Below are positions 1 through 6,545 of a stretch of 8,591 bases of DNA, one piece after another. Position 1 is the first letter of the stretch; the number at the start of each line of letters is the position of its first letter. The DNA comes from CBDUQP01 sp965369385 (GTDB lineage: Bacteria > Planctomycetota > Phycisphaerae > SM23-33), in the NCBI GenBank assembly GCA_965369385.1, contig CBDUQP010000131.1, positions 1 to 8,591 on the forward strand, read 5' to 3'. The position numbers were made by a program, and so were the translations under genes. The notes under the pieces are model-generated. The model worked only from the letters and a program-made list of their open reading frames with translations, made no database searches and had not been told where the DNA came from.

Positions 1-314
1 GTGCGGTCAGGTTGCCATCTTGCGTTCTGCCACCCGGCGCGGCAGGAGTTATCGTATCGGTCGGCCGGGCGTTTTCCTGTTCGGGCGATGCTAATCGGCT
101 CGTCTGCCGGTGAACGGGCTCAGATAAGGTAATCTTAGCGGTCTTGCGTCTGTCTACAAGCACAAAGAGGCGAGAGGATTGTTTCGCGGAAGCACTGTCC
201 CTATAATTCGTTGCATAAGACCGAGATTCGCCTTACAGAAACTGACGCGTTCGAGCGTTCGCAGGTAACCCCGGTGTTCATGTGTGACGCAGCACGAAAC
301 AGGACAAAAAACAG
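1..314. other. 5' intergenic region, no recognisable gene
   Basis: No reading frame in this stretch could be assigned to a family. The three forward frames that enter from the left edge run only 30 to 44 codons before a stop and show no recognisable motif, so a fragment of an upstream gene cannot be confirmed or excluded. The right part carries a promoter-like sequence (179-207) and a roughly 100-base leader before the rhomboid start at 315. No clear hairpin followed by a T-tract is seen. Confidence 0.5.
179..207 (+). promoter_or_regulatory. sigma70-like promoter upstream of the rhomboid gene
   Basis: TTGTTT at 179-184 is followed after exactly 17 bases by a perfect TATAAT at 202-207. This predicts a transcript start near 214 and a 5' leader of about 100 bases before the rhomboid start codon. 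The box match and spacing are read directly; promoter activity is inferred. Confidence 0.6.
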
Positions 315-1217
315 ATGGGATTGCATAACAGACCATATTGGCGCGACGGTCAAGGCGGTGGCGACAGCTATGGAGGCAGCTATCGCGGTGGCGGTGGCGG
401 TGGCGGCTTGATGGCGGGAATGCCCAAGCCGGGCAGGGTGGTCAAGTATCTGCTGCTGATAAACATTGGTGTGTTCGTGCTGCAACTGATTATGGGGACG
501 ACCAGGCTTCCGCTTGAGGGCCTGTTCGGAGCGACACCGGGTGCGTGGTGGCAGGTGTGGCGTTACTTCACCTTCCAGTTCCTGCACAGCACAAGCGATA
601 TCTGGCACATCGCTCTCAACATGCTGGGCGTGTATATGCTCGGTACGCTGATGGAGCAACATTGGGGAAGCAAGAGATTCCTGAAGTTCTACCTGTCATG
701 TGGTGTCGTGGCAGGGTTGGCGTATGTGGTGGTTGGCAATATCCTTTCGCTTCCGCCGAATCATCCGATCATAGGTGCTTCGGGCGGTGTTTACGGCATA
801 TTGCTGGCATGCGCGATACTCTTTCCACAAGTGAAGCTCTTGGTGTACTTCTTTCCGGTTCCGATTCGATTCGCCTGTCTGATTATCTTTGCCATCATGG
901 CTTTCGGATTCATCCAGAGCATAGGCAGCGGGGCATATGGGGGGAAGTTCTGGTCGGATGTCGCCCACTTCGGAGGGGCGGTGACGGCGGCTGTGTGGGT
1001 ATGGGGCATGCCTCGTTTCAGTGGCGTGATTGCGGACCGGGCCGAGAAGGTCAATCAGGGCTCTTGGGAACGCAAGATGAAGAAGAAACGCGCCGACCAG
1101 GCCGAGGTTGATCGGATTCTTGCCAAAATTAACGACAAGGGCATCAACAGCCTGTCGTCCCGCGAGAAGAAGACGCTCAAAGAAGCAACACTCCGTCAGC
1201 AGTCGGAAAATCGCTGA
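315..1217 (+). CDS. rhomboid family intramembrane serine protease
   Basis: This 300-residue polytopic membrane protein should cleave transmembrane substrates within the bilayer of the inner membrane. The rhomboid signature is complete. HIALN at residues 98-102 gives the loop histidine and asparagine equivalent to GlpG H150 and N154. GASG at 154-157 places the nucleophile at S156. AHFGG at 217-221 gives the dyad histidine H218. Hydrophobic segments near 42-60, 94-112, 122-142, 153-170, 174-200 and 213-231 fit the six-helix core. The N-terminus (about residues 11-31) is a glycine-rich low-complexity tail. The C-terminus (about 264-293) has a soluble motif of the type ILAKINDKGINSLSSREK, which recurs at the end of many bacterial rhomboids. 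AGGA at 301-304, 10 bases before the ATG, supports the start. A promoter lies upstream and it appears monocistronic. The substrate cannot be told from the sequence. Confidence 0.93.
   Translation: MGLHNRPYWRDGQGGGDSYGGSYRGGGGGGGLMAGMPKPGRVVKYLLLINIGVFVLQLIMGTTRLPLEGLFGATPGAWWQVWRYFTFQFLHSTSDIWHIALNMLGVYMLGTLMEQHWGSKRFLKFYLSCGVVAGLAYVVVGNILSLPPNHPIIGASGGVYGILLACAILFPQVKLLVYFFPVPIRFACLIIFAIMAFGFIQSIGSGAYGGKFWSDVAHFGGAVTAAVWVWGMPRFSGVIADRAEKVNQGSWERKMKKKRADQAEVDRILAKINDKGINSLSSREKKTLKEATLRQQSENR
387..407 (+). repeat. GGTGGC hexanucleotide tract in the rhomboid gene
   Basis: Three tandem GGTGGC units (387-392, 393-398, 399-404) plus a trailing GGC encode most of the polyglycine run near residues 25-31 of the rhomboid. 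Each unit equals two codons, so slippage would change tail length without breaking the frame. Confidence 0.7.
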
Positions 1218-1286
1218 TGCGGGCATAACGGTGTCGACTTGTCAGGGCGGAGCATCAAGTGTTCCCACTGTTGTCGTTGCCGTAGA

Positions 1287-1304
1287 ACCCCGGCTAGTCG
1301 GGGT
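1287..1304. repeat. hairpin-forming repeat ACCCCGGCTAGTCGGGGT
   Basis: ACCCCG (1287-1292) is complementary to CGGGGT (1299-1304), giving a 6-bp GC-rich stem that gains a G-U pair if read as + strand RNA. A 15-of-18 identical copy lies 91 bases downstream at 1378-1395, and both copies are preceded by AGA. It is one of four palindromes crowded into the rhomboid-thrC gap. Confidence 0.7.
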
Positions 1305-1306
1305 GG

Positions 1307-1324
1307 TCCCGATGTACATCGGGA
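1307..1324. repeat. 18-bp perfect palindrome, copy 1
   Basis: TCCCGATGTACATCGGGA equals its own reverse complement. Identical copies occur at 4296-4313 and 8299-8316, all between genes. A dispersed palindromic repeat is the simplest reading; a binding site for a dimeric regulator is the alternative. Confidence 0.85.
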
Positions 1325-1328
1325 TTGG

Positions 1329-1355
1329 CCGTGGGTGAGCAACGCGAACCCACGG
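1329..1355. repeat. 8-bp inverted repeat in the rhomboid-thrC gap
   Basis: CCGTGGGT (1329-1336) is an exact inverted match to ACCCACGG (1348-1355), with an 11-base loop that contains a further possible GC/GC pairing. No T-run follows, so it is not a typical intrinsic terminator, although it could contribute to 3' end formation of the rhomboid transcript. Confidence 0.65.
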
Positions 1356-1377
1356 AAGAGTCGGGTCTCGAAAAAGA

Positions 1378-1395
1378 ACCCCGGCTGGCCGGGAT
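1378..1395. repeat. hairpin-forming repeat ACCCCGGCTGGCCGGGAT
   Basis: This is the second copy of the element at 1287-1304, differing at three positions. Read as minus-strand RNA it forms a 7-bp stem including one G-U pair around a four-base loop. On the + strand one position is an A-C mismatch. Confidence 0.65.
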
Positions 1396-1471
1396 GACAG
1401 TGTGTTACACTGGCCATGTGTGTGCATCGCTCAGCAGGTCCGGTTTTGGATAAGCTATAAGAGGTTTTCAG

Positions 1472-2857
1472 ATGAAGTATATTTCAACACGTGGACAGGT
1501 TGCCCCTGTCGAGTTTCAGGATGCGGTGATGATGGGCCTTGCCGATGATGGTGGGCTGATTATTCCACAGAGCATTCCCGATGTGTCGGACCGCATCGAT
1601 TCATGGCGGGATATGTCGTATTGCGAGCTGGCATTCGAAGTGCTCAGCCTGTTCGCCACCGACATACCGGCCGATGATCTCAAGCAACTTATCGAAAAAG
1701 CATACGGTAACACGTTCGATGTCGACGTTGCGCCGACCGTGTCCATTGGCGACATTAACGTGCTGGAACTGTGGCATGGGCCGACGATGTCTTTTAAGGA
1801 TGTCGCTCTGCAACTGCTGGGCAATCTGTTTGAGTATATTCTCGCTCGCAAGGGGGGGCGGCTGAACATTCTTGCCGCCACCAGCGGCGATACCGGCAGT
1901 GCTGCCATTTGCGGAGTTCGAGGCCGCGCGGGCATTGATATTTTCGTGATGCATCCCGCAGGCAAGGTTTCTCCCATTCAGCAGCGGCAAATGACAACCG
2001 TGCTGGACGCCAATGTTCATAATATCGCTATCGAAGGCAGTTTTGACGATTGCCAGGGGATAATGAAGACGCTGGCTGGTGATCTGGACTTCAAACGCAA
2101 GTACTCGTTAGGCGCGGTGAACTCGGTAAACTGGGCTCGCGTGCTGGCGCAGACCGTGTATTATTTCTACAGTGCGTTTGCAGTGCAGAAGGCTACTGGT
2201 GCTGCGAGCGTGCGTTTCTGCGTACCAACGGGCAATTTCGGCGACGTGCTGGCCGGGTGGTATGCCAAGCAGATGGGCCTGAATATCTCGCAGTTCATTT
2301 TGGCTACCAACGAGAACGATATCCTGTCGCGGTTCTTTCAGTCGGGTGAGTATTCCCGCGGGCAGGTTCACCATACTATCGCCCCGGCGATGGACATTCA
2401 GGTGGCCAGCAACTTCGAACGCTACCTGTATTACAAGATCGGAAGCGATGGGGACGCTCTTCGCGGCTTGATGGAAGGCTTTGCAGAGAACGGGTCGCTT
2501 AGTGTGGCTTCGGCCGCGGACGGTGCGGTTGACCCGCTGTTTATCTCACAGGCGGGCACCCGGCAGCAATGCCTGGCGGCGATCGGGAAGTATTACGAGC
2601 AGTATGAATACGTGCTTGACCCTCATACCGCGGTTGGCGTGGCGGTGGCGGAGTCGGTGGGGCTTGCGGGCGATCCGGTGGTGTGCTTGTCGACGGCGCA
2701 TCCGGCGAAGTTCCCGGCAGCCATCGAGGAGGCGACGGGGAAGGATGTCGCCCATCACCCGGCGATTGACGGCCTGTCGGAGCTTGAAGAACGCTGCGTA
2801 GAGCTTCCCGACAGCATCGAAGCTGTGCGTGAATTTGTAATAAAGACGGTTGGGTAG
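1472..2857 (+). CDS. thrC: threonine synthase, PLP-dependent
   Basis: Threonine synthase converts O-phospho-L-homoserine and water to L-threonine and phosphate, the last step of threonine synthesis, in the cytoplasm. The 461 residues match the longer E. coli/yeast-type enzyme. The N-terminus reads MKYISTRGQ followed by a GLADDGGLIIP motif (about 22-32). SFKD at 107-110 places the PLP-binding lysine at K109. ATSGDTGSAA (136-145) and VPTGNFGDVLAGW (251-263) supply the substrate and PLP-phosphate contacts. GAGG-type pairing is given by GAGG at 1461-1464, seven bases before the ATG. No convincing promoter is visible directly upstream, where four palindromes lie. dapB begins 65 bases after the stop, so the two aspartate-family genes may be co-transcribed. 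No frameshift or missing key residue is seen. Confidence 0.96.
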   Translation: MKYISTRGQVAPVEFQDAVMMGLADDGGLIIPQSIPDVSDRIDSWRDMSYCELAFEVLSLFATDIPADDLKQLIEKAYGNTFDVDVAPTVSIGDINVLELWHGPTMSFKDVALQLLGNLFEYILARKGGRLNILAATSGDTGSAAICGVRGRAGIDIFVMHPAGKVSPIQQRQMTTVLDANVHNIAIEGSFDDCQGIMKTLAGDLDFKRKYSLGAVNSVNWARVLAQTVYYFYSAFAVQKATGAASVRFCVPTGNFGDVLAGWYAKQMGLNISQFILATNENDILSRFFQSGEYSRGQVHHTIAPAMDIQVASNFERYLYYKIGSDGDALRGLMEGFAENGSLSVASAADGAVDPLFISQAGTRQQCLAAIGKYYEQYEYVLDPHTAVGVAVAESVGLAGDPVVCLSTAHPAKFPAAIEEATGKDVAHHPAIDGLSELEERCVELPDSIEAVREFVIKTVG

Positions 2858-2922
2858 CATTATTGAAGTATTATATATCAGTGTTTATTGTCGCTGTAGA
2901 ATGAATAATCAGGAATAAAGAG

Positions 2923-3717
2923 ATGATAAAATTGGCATTTACGGGCGCAGCAGGACGCATGGGGCGCAGGATTGCAGCCCTTGCGATAGAGAGTGGGCAG
3001 TTTGAGATAGTATCGGCGATAGAGTGCCCTGGGCACCCTGACCTGGGCAAGGATATCGGCGACCTGGCCGGCGTGGGCACGTTTGGCGTGAACGTTGGTG
3101 ATACGCTGGGCGATGATGACGTTGAGATGCTCATAGATTTCTCGCTGCCCGAAGGCACAATGGCGATCCTGCCGGTCTGCGTGCAGCGCAAAATACCGAT
3201 GGTGATCGGGACTACTGGTTTTACCGCTTCGCAAGAGGCAGCCATCGCCGACGCGGCCGGCGCTATTCCGATAATCAAGGCCGGCAACTATTCCGTGGGC
3301 ATAAACCTGATCTGCAAGCTGCTGGAGATCGCAGCGGAGGCGTTGGGCGAGGACTATGACGTGGAGGTGGCTGAGACGCACCATCGCTTCAAGAAGGATG
3401 CCCCGTCTGGGACGGCTATTATGCTGGCAAGGTCCGTCTGCGATGCGTTGGGCAAGAACTATGAAGATGTGGCCGTGGATGGCAGGGGTGGGGAATGTCC
3501 TCGCAAGCCGGGCGAGATCGGCATGCATGCTCTGCGAATGGGCGATACGGTTGGTGAGCACAGCGTTCATTTCGGCAATCTGGGCGAGACGATAACGATA
3601 TCGCACTCGGCCCACACTCGCGATATGTTCGTGCGAGGCGCGTTGCCCGCGGCACATTGGCTTGGCGATAAGCCGGCAGGGATGTATGACATGCGGGACG
3701 TGCTGGGGCTTAGATAG
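2923..3717 (+). CDS. dapB: 4-hydroxy-tetrahydrodipicolinate reductase
   Basis: DapB reduces the dehydrated product of DapA, using NAD(P)H, to tetrahydrodipicolinate in the cytoplasm. This feeds the diaminopimelate branch for peptidoglycan and lysine. The 264 residues are typical of the family. GAAGRMG (8-14) is the dinucleotide-binding glycine loop, GTTGF (96-100) the second cofactor loop, and GNYSVGIN (121-128) the conserved strand-loop. ETHHRFKKDAPSGTA (151-165) is the catalytic motif, with H153 and K157 equivalent to E. coli H159 and K163. The end, YDMRDVLGLR, matches the family C-terminus. AGGA at 2911-2914 lies eight bases before the ATG. The 65-base gap after thrC holds weak promoter-like boxes (TTGAAG at 2863, TATTGT at 2886, 17 apart), so it could be read from thrC or from its own start. 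A strong hairpin follows at 3742-3771. Confidence 0.96.
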   Translation: MIKLAFTGAAGRMGRRIAALAIESGQFEIVSAIECPGHPDLGKDIGDLAGVGTFGVNVGDTLGDDDVEMLIDFSLPEGTMAILPVCVQRKIPMVIGTTGFTASQEAAIADAAGAIPIIKAGNYSVGINLICKLLEIAAEALGEDYDVEVAETHHRFKKDAPSGTAIMLARSVCDALGKNYEDVAVDGRGGECPRKPGEIGMHALRMGDTVGEHSVHFGNLGETITISHSAHTRDMFVRGALPAAHWLGDKPAGMYDMRDVLGLR

Positions 3718-3741
3718 TTCCGTACAATATAGTTACGCTCA

Positions 3742-3771
3742 CAGGCATGTTGGCGAAAGCCGGCGTGTCTG
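3742..3771 (+). ncRNA. GAAA-capped hairpin in the dapB 3' region
   Basis: Bases 3742-3754 pair with 3759-3771 in a continuous 13-bp stem closed by a GAAA tetraloop (3755-3758). Four pairs are G-U on the + strand and would be A-C mismatches in a minus-strand transcript, so the fold favours + strand RNA. No T-tract follows, so it is not a standard intrinsic terminator. It may protect the dapB 3' end or be part of a leader for the next gene. The pairing is read directly; function is unknown. Confidence 0.5.
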
Positions 3772-3828
3772 GCCGATAAGGTCAAGACTGACGCAGACTG
3801 CGGGCGTTCGGAAAACTGCGTATATAGC

Positions 3829-3857
3829 TTTGCAGGTGAAGGGGCCGTGGATATAAT
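3829..3857 (+). promoter_or_regulatory. sigma70-like promoter for the HEAT lipoprotein gene
   Basis: TTTGCA at 3829-3834 (four of six matches to TTGACA) is followed after 17 bases by a perfect TATAAT at 3852-3857. The predicted transcript start near 3864 lies just before an AAGGGTG ribosome site and the TTG at 3886. It lies downstream of the in-frame GTG at 3847, which argues against that GTG as the start. Confidence 0.55.
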
Positions 3858-3873
3858 CGGCCTCGTCGGGCAT

Positions 3874-3880
3874 AAGGGTG
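3874..3880 (+). promoter_or_regulatory. ribosome binding site deciding a TTG start
   Basis: AAGGGTG at 3874-3880 lies five bases before TTG at 3886, with its AGGG core seven bases away. Together with the upstream promoter and the lipoprotein signal peptide it selects the TTG as the start codon. Confidence 0.55.
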
Positions 3881-3885
3881 TTACG

Positions 3886-4254
3886 TTGACAAGTCTTTCT
3901 CGTCATACATGTGGCGTGCTTATATGCATAGCTGCGGTTTTTTTGTGTTCCTGCGGGCGACTGCCCGTTGGGCAGGATGAAATCTATGCTCATTTGCAGT
4001 CTGAAGACCCGGGCGTTCGCATTGAGGCTATTGGTCGGGCCGGTGAGCAGAAACTGGTCAAAGCCGTTCCGTACCTGATTGACAGGTTGACCGACAGCGA
4101 AGAAGACGTTCGATTGTTTGCGATAATTGCGTTAGAGAAGATTACCGGTGAGCGTCGCGGATACGTATACTATGGTCCGGCGGCTGATCGCCAGCGTATC
4201 GCCAGGCAATGGCGTGAGCACTGGAAGGCTCGTACTGGGTCTCACCAGCAGTAG
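3886..4254 (+). CDS. small HEAT-repeat lipoprotein, function unknown
   Basis: From the TTG start this is a 122-residue exported protein. The n-region is MTSLSRHTCG, the hydrophobic core about 11-20, and the lipobox LCSC at 20-23, with C23 as the lipidated cysteine; the next residue is Gly rather than an inner-membrane-retention Asp. Residues about 31-87 form two HEAT-like helical repeats (DPGVRIEAIGRAG, then VPYLIDRLTDSEEDVRLFAI). The tail (about 91-115) has a YVYYGP stretch and a QWREHWK cluster, a pattern I associate with planctomycete HEAT proteins. HEAT repeats usually mediate protein binding, so a scaffold role at a membrane is plausible but unproven. An in-frame GTG at 3847 would add 13 residues, but it lies upstream of the likely transcript start and spoils the signal peptide. 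It is probably not part of the mla operon that begins 246 bases later. Confidence 0.7.
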   Translation: MTSLSRHTCGVLICIAAVFLCSCGRLPVGQDEIYAHLQSEDPGVRIEAIGRAGEQKLVKAVPYLIDRLTDSEEDVRLFAIIALEKITGERRGYVYYGPAADRQRIARQWREHWKARTGSHQQ

Positions 4255-4295
4255 TCTGTAATAGGCAGAATGGTCAGGTAGCACGCCGGCCGCAA

Positions 4296-4313
4296 TCCCG
4301 ATGTACATCGGGA
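4296..4313. repeat. 18-bp perfect palindrome, copy 2
   Basis: This copy of TCCCGATGTACATCGGGA is identical to 1307-1324 and 8299-8316. It lies in the 246-base gap before the mla operon. It is followed by ACC, as copy 3 is, while copy 1 is followed by TTG, so the shared unit is essentially the palindrome itself. Confidence 0.85.
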
Positions 4314-4485
4314 CCGGAGAACGGCTTAAGAATCCAGCAACCCGACTGGTCTTCGCTCTGCGAGCTTGCGGCTTCGCCTAGGCTTCGTCGTCACAAGTCG
4401 TCGCGACAAGTCAAATTCGCTATCACAAAGAACTAGTGTTCGGGTCGATGCCGGGATGCCGGGTCGAAAAAGACGAAGTAGCAGT

Positions 4486-4492
4486 GGAAGGA
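4486..4492 (+). promoter_or_regulatory. strong ribosome binding site fixing the STAS gene start
   Basis: GGAAGGA at 4486-4492 lies eight bases before ATG 4501. The open frame extends upstream to ATG 4366, but that codon lacks such a site, and the extra 45 residues are basic, low-complexity and outside the STAS fold. The start is therefore placed at 4501. Confidence 0.75.
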
Positions 4493-4500
4493 ATATAGAA

Positions 4501-4848
4501 ATGGACGAGGGCTCATCTTCTCCTATAGCAGGTGTGGATCGCAATGGCGGCGATATGATCGTTCGTGTTGCCGGTGACGTGAATTCCCAGGTGAGCTCGC
4601 AGTTTCAGGATGAGATGCAGGACCTGATGGACGAAAAGCCAACGCGTGTGGTGGTGGATCTCTCGGCTGTTGTATACCTCGATTCTTCGGGACTTGCGAG
4701 CTTGGTAAAGGTTCTCGGACGCAGCAAGAAGGATAAGATTGCTCTTGTGCTTGCGTCCCCCAATAAGATGATAAGAGGCGTTTTTGAGGTGACACGTCTA
4801 GATAGCGTCTTCGATCTTCGCGATACAGTTGATGAGGCCTTAGCGTAG
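4501..4848 (+). CDS. STAS domain protein, MlaB-like subunit of a lipid ABC transporter
   Basis: This 115-residue cytoplasmic protein is a single STAS domain: strand MIVRVAGDV (19-27), a helix about 32-44, strand RVVVDLSAVVYLD (49-61), then DSSG at 61-64. S62 occupies the position phosphorylated in anti-sigma factor antagonists such as SpoIIAA and RsbV. Its genetic context (stop three bases before the permease start, ATPase and MCE genes following) points instead to the MlaB role: binding the ATPase MlaF and controlling activity or stability of the complex. E. coli MlaB has a threonine-containing variant of this motif, whereas this protein keeps the phosphorylatable DSSG. No anti-sigma kinase is in the window. 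It is first in the operon, after a 246-base leader containing the 18-bp palindrome and no clear promoter. Confidence 0.85.
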   Translation: MDEGSSSPIAGVDRNGGDMIVRVAGDVNSQVSSQFQDEMQDLMDEKPTRVVVDLSAVVYLDSSGLASLVKVLGRSKKDKIALVLASPNKMIRGVFEVTRLDSVFDLRDTVDEALA

Positions 4849-4850
4849 CA

Positions 4851-5672
4851 ATGGTAGTTCAGGGAAGAACACACAAGTTATTTGAGATGATCGGCTCGTG
4901 CGTTATCGGCGTCTACTCCTATATGGGGGGTATGTTCCTGTTGGGAGTGGATGCGGCCAAGTGGTCGATCAAGAGCTTCTCTCCCGCCAGAGGCGGTTTC
5001 ATGTGGAGCGCTTTGTCGGGGCAGATGGTTCGTGTTGGATTCAAGAGCCTTGCCATTGTTATGCTCATTCAAACATTTCTCGGCGTGATTCTAACACTTC
5101 AGTTGGCACCCACGATGGCGAACTATGGACAGTTGGAGCAGGTCGCCACGGTTATCGGAATCGGCGGTTTCCGCATGATTGGACCGATAATCACCGCAGT
5201 GGTGCTTTCGGGTTTTGCCGGTGCGTCCATAGCGGCTGAGTTGGGCACGATGGTTGTGTCTGAGGAGATCGAGGCCATGGAGGCGATGGCGATGAGCCCC
5301 GTGCGTTTTCTGGTAGTTCCGCGAGTCATCGCGACGTTGATATCCATGATCCTGTTAACGGTTATAGCCGATCTGCTCATTTGCATCGGCGGATACATTA
5401 CTTGTCGCGTTGCTCTTGGTCCGGAAGCCTACCTTCCATATTGGGAGAATATACGCTCGGCTGTGAGGGTGAAGGACATGATAACCGGATTGATTCAGTC
5501 CGGCGTTTTCGGAATACTCATCGGTCTGATTGCCTGCCATGAGGGCCTGAAGGTTCGCGGTGGCGCAGAGGGCGTGGGTCGGGCCACGACGATGACGGTT
5601 GTATATTCTCTTGTGGCTACCGTGCTTGCTGCGTGTGTGTTCACGGTTGCCTTCTTCCTGTTCAAAGTTTGA
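4851..5672 (+). CDS. mlaE: MlaE family ABC transporter permease
   Basis: This 273-residue inner-membrane protein is the permease of an Mla/MCE-type phospholipid transporter. It couples ATP hydrolysis by MlaF to lipid movement between the inner membrane and the periplasmic MCE assembly. The family core is evident: SGFAGASIAAELGTM (120-134), then VSEEIEAMEAMAMSPVRFLV and PRV (136-159), the conserved cytoplasmic coupling region. Hydrophobic segments lie near 64-86, 103-127, 157-188, 214-236 and 251-272, and an amphipathic N-terminal interface helix precedes them, as in MlaE. The start follows the STAS stop by two bases and has no strong ribosome site of its own, so translational coupling is likely; ATG 4887 is an in-frame alternative. 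The MlaF frame opens just after its stop. Confidence 0.93.
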   Translation: MVVQGRTHKLFEMIGSCVIGVYSYMGGMFLLGVDAAKWSIKSFSPARGGFMWSALSGQMVRVGFKSLAIVMLIQTFLGVILTLQLAPTMANYGQLEQVATVIGIGGFRMIGPIITAVVLSGFAGASIAAELGTMVVSEEIEAMEAMAMSPVRFLVVPRVIATLISMILLTVIADLLICIGGYITCRVALGPEAYLPYWENIRSAVRVKDMITGLIQSGVFGILIGLIACHEGLKVRGGAEGVGRATTMTVVYSLVATVLAACVFTVAFFLFKV

Positions 5673-5696
5673 TTACTTCTCCACTTGGATTTGTCT

Positions 5697-6545
5697 ATGT
5701 CTGACGGTAATGACAATACGGTTGCTCCAATAATTCGCGTTGATTCGCTCGCCAAGAGTTTTGGCGGAACGCAGGTTCTGTGCGATGTGAACCTTTCGGT
5801 GGTCAAGGGAGAAACGCTGGTTGTGATGGGCGGCAGCGGATGTGGAAAGAGCACCTTGCTGCGTCATATGATCGGTTCGCTGGTGCCCGACAAGGGGAGC
5901 GTGGAACTGTTCGGCAAGGATATCTGCGAACTGAGCGAAGACGATCTTGACGCGATACGTAAACGTTTTGGCGTTTTATTCCAGTCCGGCGCGTTATTGA
6001 ATTCAATGACGGTAGGGGAGAATGTTGGGCTTCCGCTGCGGGAACACACGGATCTGGATGATGCCACTATCGACATTATCGTGAAGATCAAGCTGGAGCT
6101 GGTTGGGATGAGATACGCGATGGATCGCATGCCATCGGAGATATCCGGCGGGATGAAGAAGCGTGCTGGCCTTGCTCGTGCGATTGCGTTGGACCCTGAA
6201 ATACTATTCTATGACGAACCGTCGGCAGGGCTTGACCCGGTGACATCGGCGCAAATTGACAAGCTCATACTGGACCTGTCGAACAAGCTGGGCGTGGCGT
6301 CTGTCGTGGTGACTCACGAGATGGATTCGGCGTTTGCCATTGCCGATCGCATGTGCATGCTCGATCGCGGTGTGATCATGAAAATGGGAACTCGCAGAGA
6401 GTTTGAGGAAATCCGTGACGGTGGCGAGACGGGTGACGATAAACTGGATTTCATACGCCAGTTCCTTCGCGGTGACGACGAGGGGCCGATCACACGCCGT
6501 GGCGAATCCGGCGGATATGAAGCAGATATTTTGGACTTTGATTAA
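5697..6545 (+). CDS. mlaF: MlaF family ABC transporter ATP-binding protein
   Basis: This 282-residue cytoplasmic ATPase powers the MlaE-type lipid transporter. All nucleotide-binding elements are intact: Walker A GGSGCGKST (45-53), Q-loop VLFQSGALLNSMTV (Q96), ABC signature ISGGM (149-153) within SEISGGMKKRAGLARA, Walker B ILFYDEP (169-175, catalytic E174), D-loop SAGLD (176-180) and switch H207. The FQSGALLNSMTV and ISGGMKKR forms are typical of MlaF. A charged C-terminal extension (about 240-282) goes beyond the core and may contact the STAS subunit, by analogy with MlaF-MlaB. ATG 5697, with GGA seven bases upstream, is preferred; an in-frame TTG at 5685 would add four residues. It begins 24 bases after the permease stop and is followed by a 107-base gap before the MCE gene. 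Confidence 0.92.
   Translation: MSDGNDNTVAPIIRVDSLAKSFGGTQVLCDVNLSVVKGETLVVMGGSGCGKSTLLRHMIGSLVPDKGSVELFGKDICELSEDDLDAIRKRFGVLFQSGALLNSMTVGENVGLPLREHTDLDDATIDIIVKIKLELVGMRYAMDRMPSEISGGMKKRAGLARAIALDPEILFYDEPSAGLDPVTSAQIDKLILDLSNKLGVASVVVTHEMDSAFAIADRMCMLDRGVIMKMGTRREFEEIRDGGETGDDKLDFIRQFLRGDDEGPITRRGESGGYEADILDFD

Noticed and set aside
2878..3657. 259-codon open frame on the minus strand
   Set aside because: It lies fully antisense to dapB, whose motifs are complete, and its translation resembles no family and has no ribosome site.
3730..3815. Resemblance to a cyclic-di-GMP (GEMM-I) riboswitch, from a GAAA loop and a GACGCA motif
   Set aside because: The conserved internal bases and the second stem of GEMM-I could not be aligned, so only the simple hairpin is reported.
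4321..4400. CTTCG-rich stretch before the mla operon as a structured leader
   Set aside because: Only four- to five-bp competing stems were found, no better than expected for such composition.
4366..4500. 45-residue N-terminal extension of the STAS protein from ATG 4366
   Set aside because: The extension is basic and low-complexity, lies outside the STAS fold and has no ribosome site, while GGAAGGA is ideally placed before ATG 4501.
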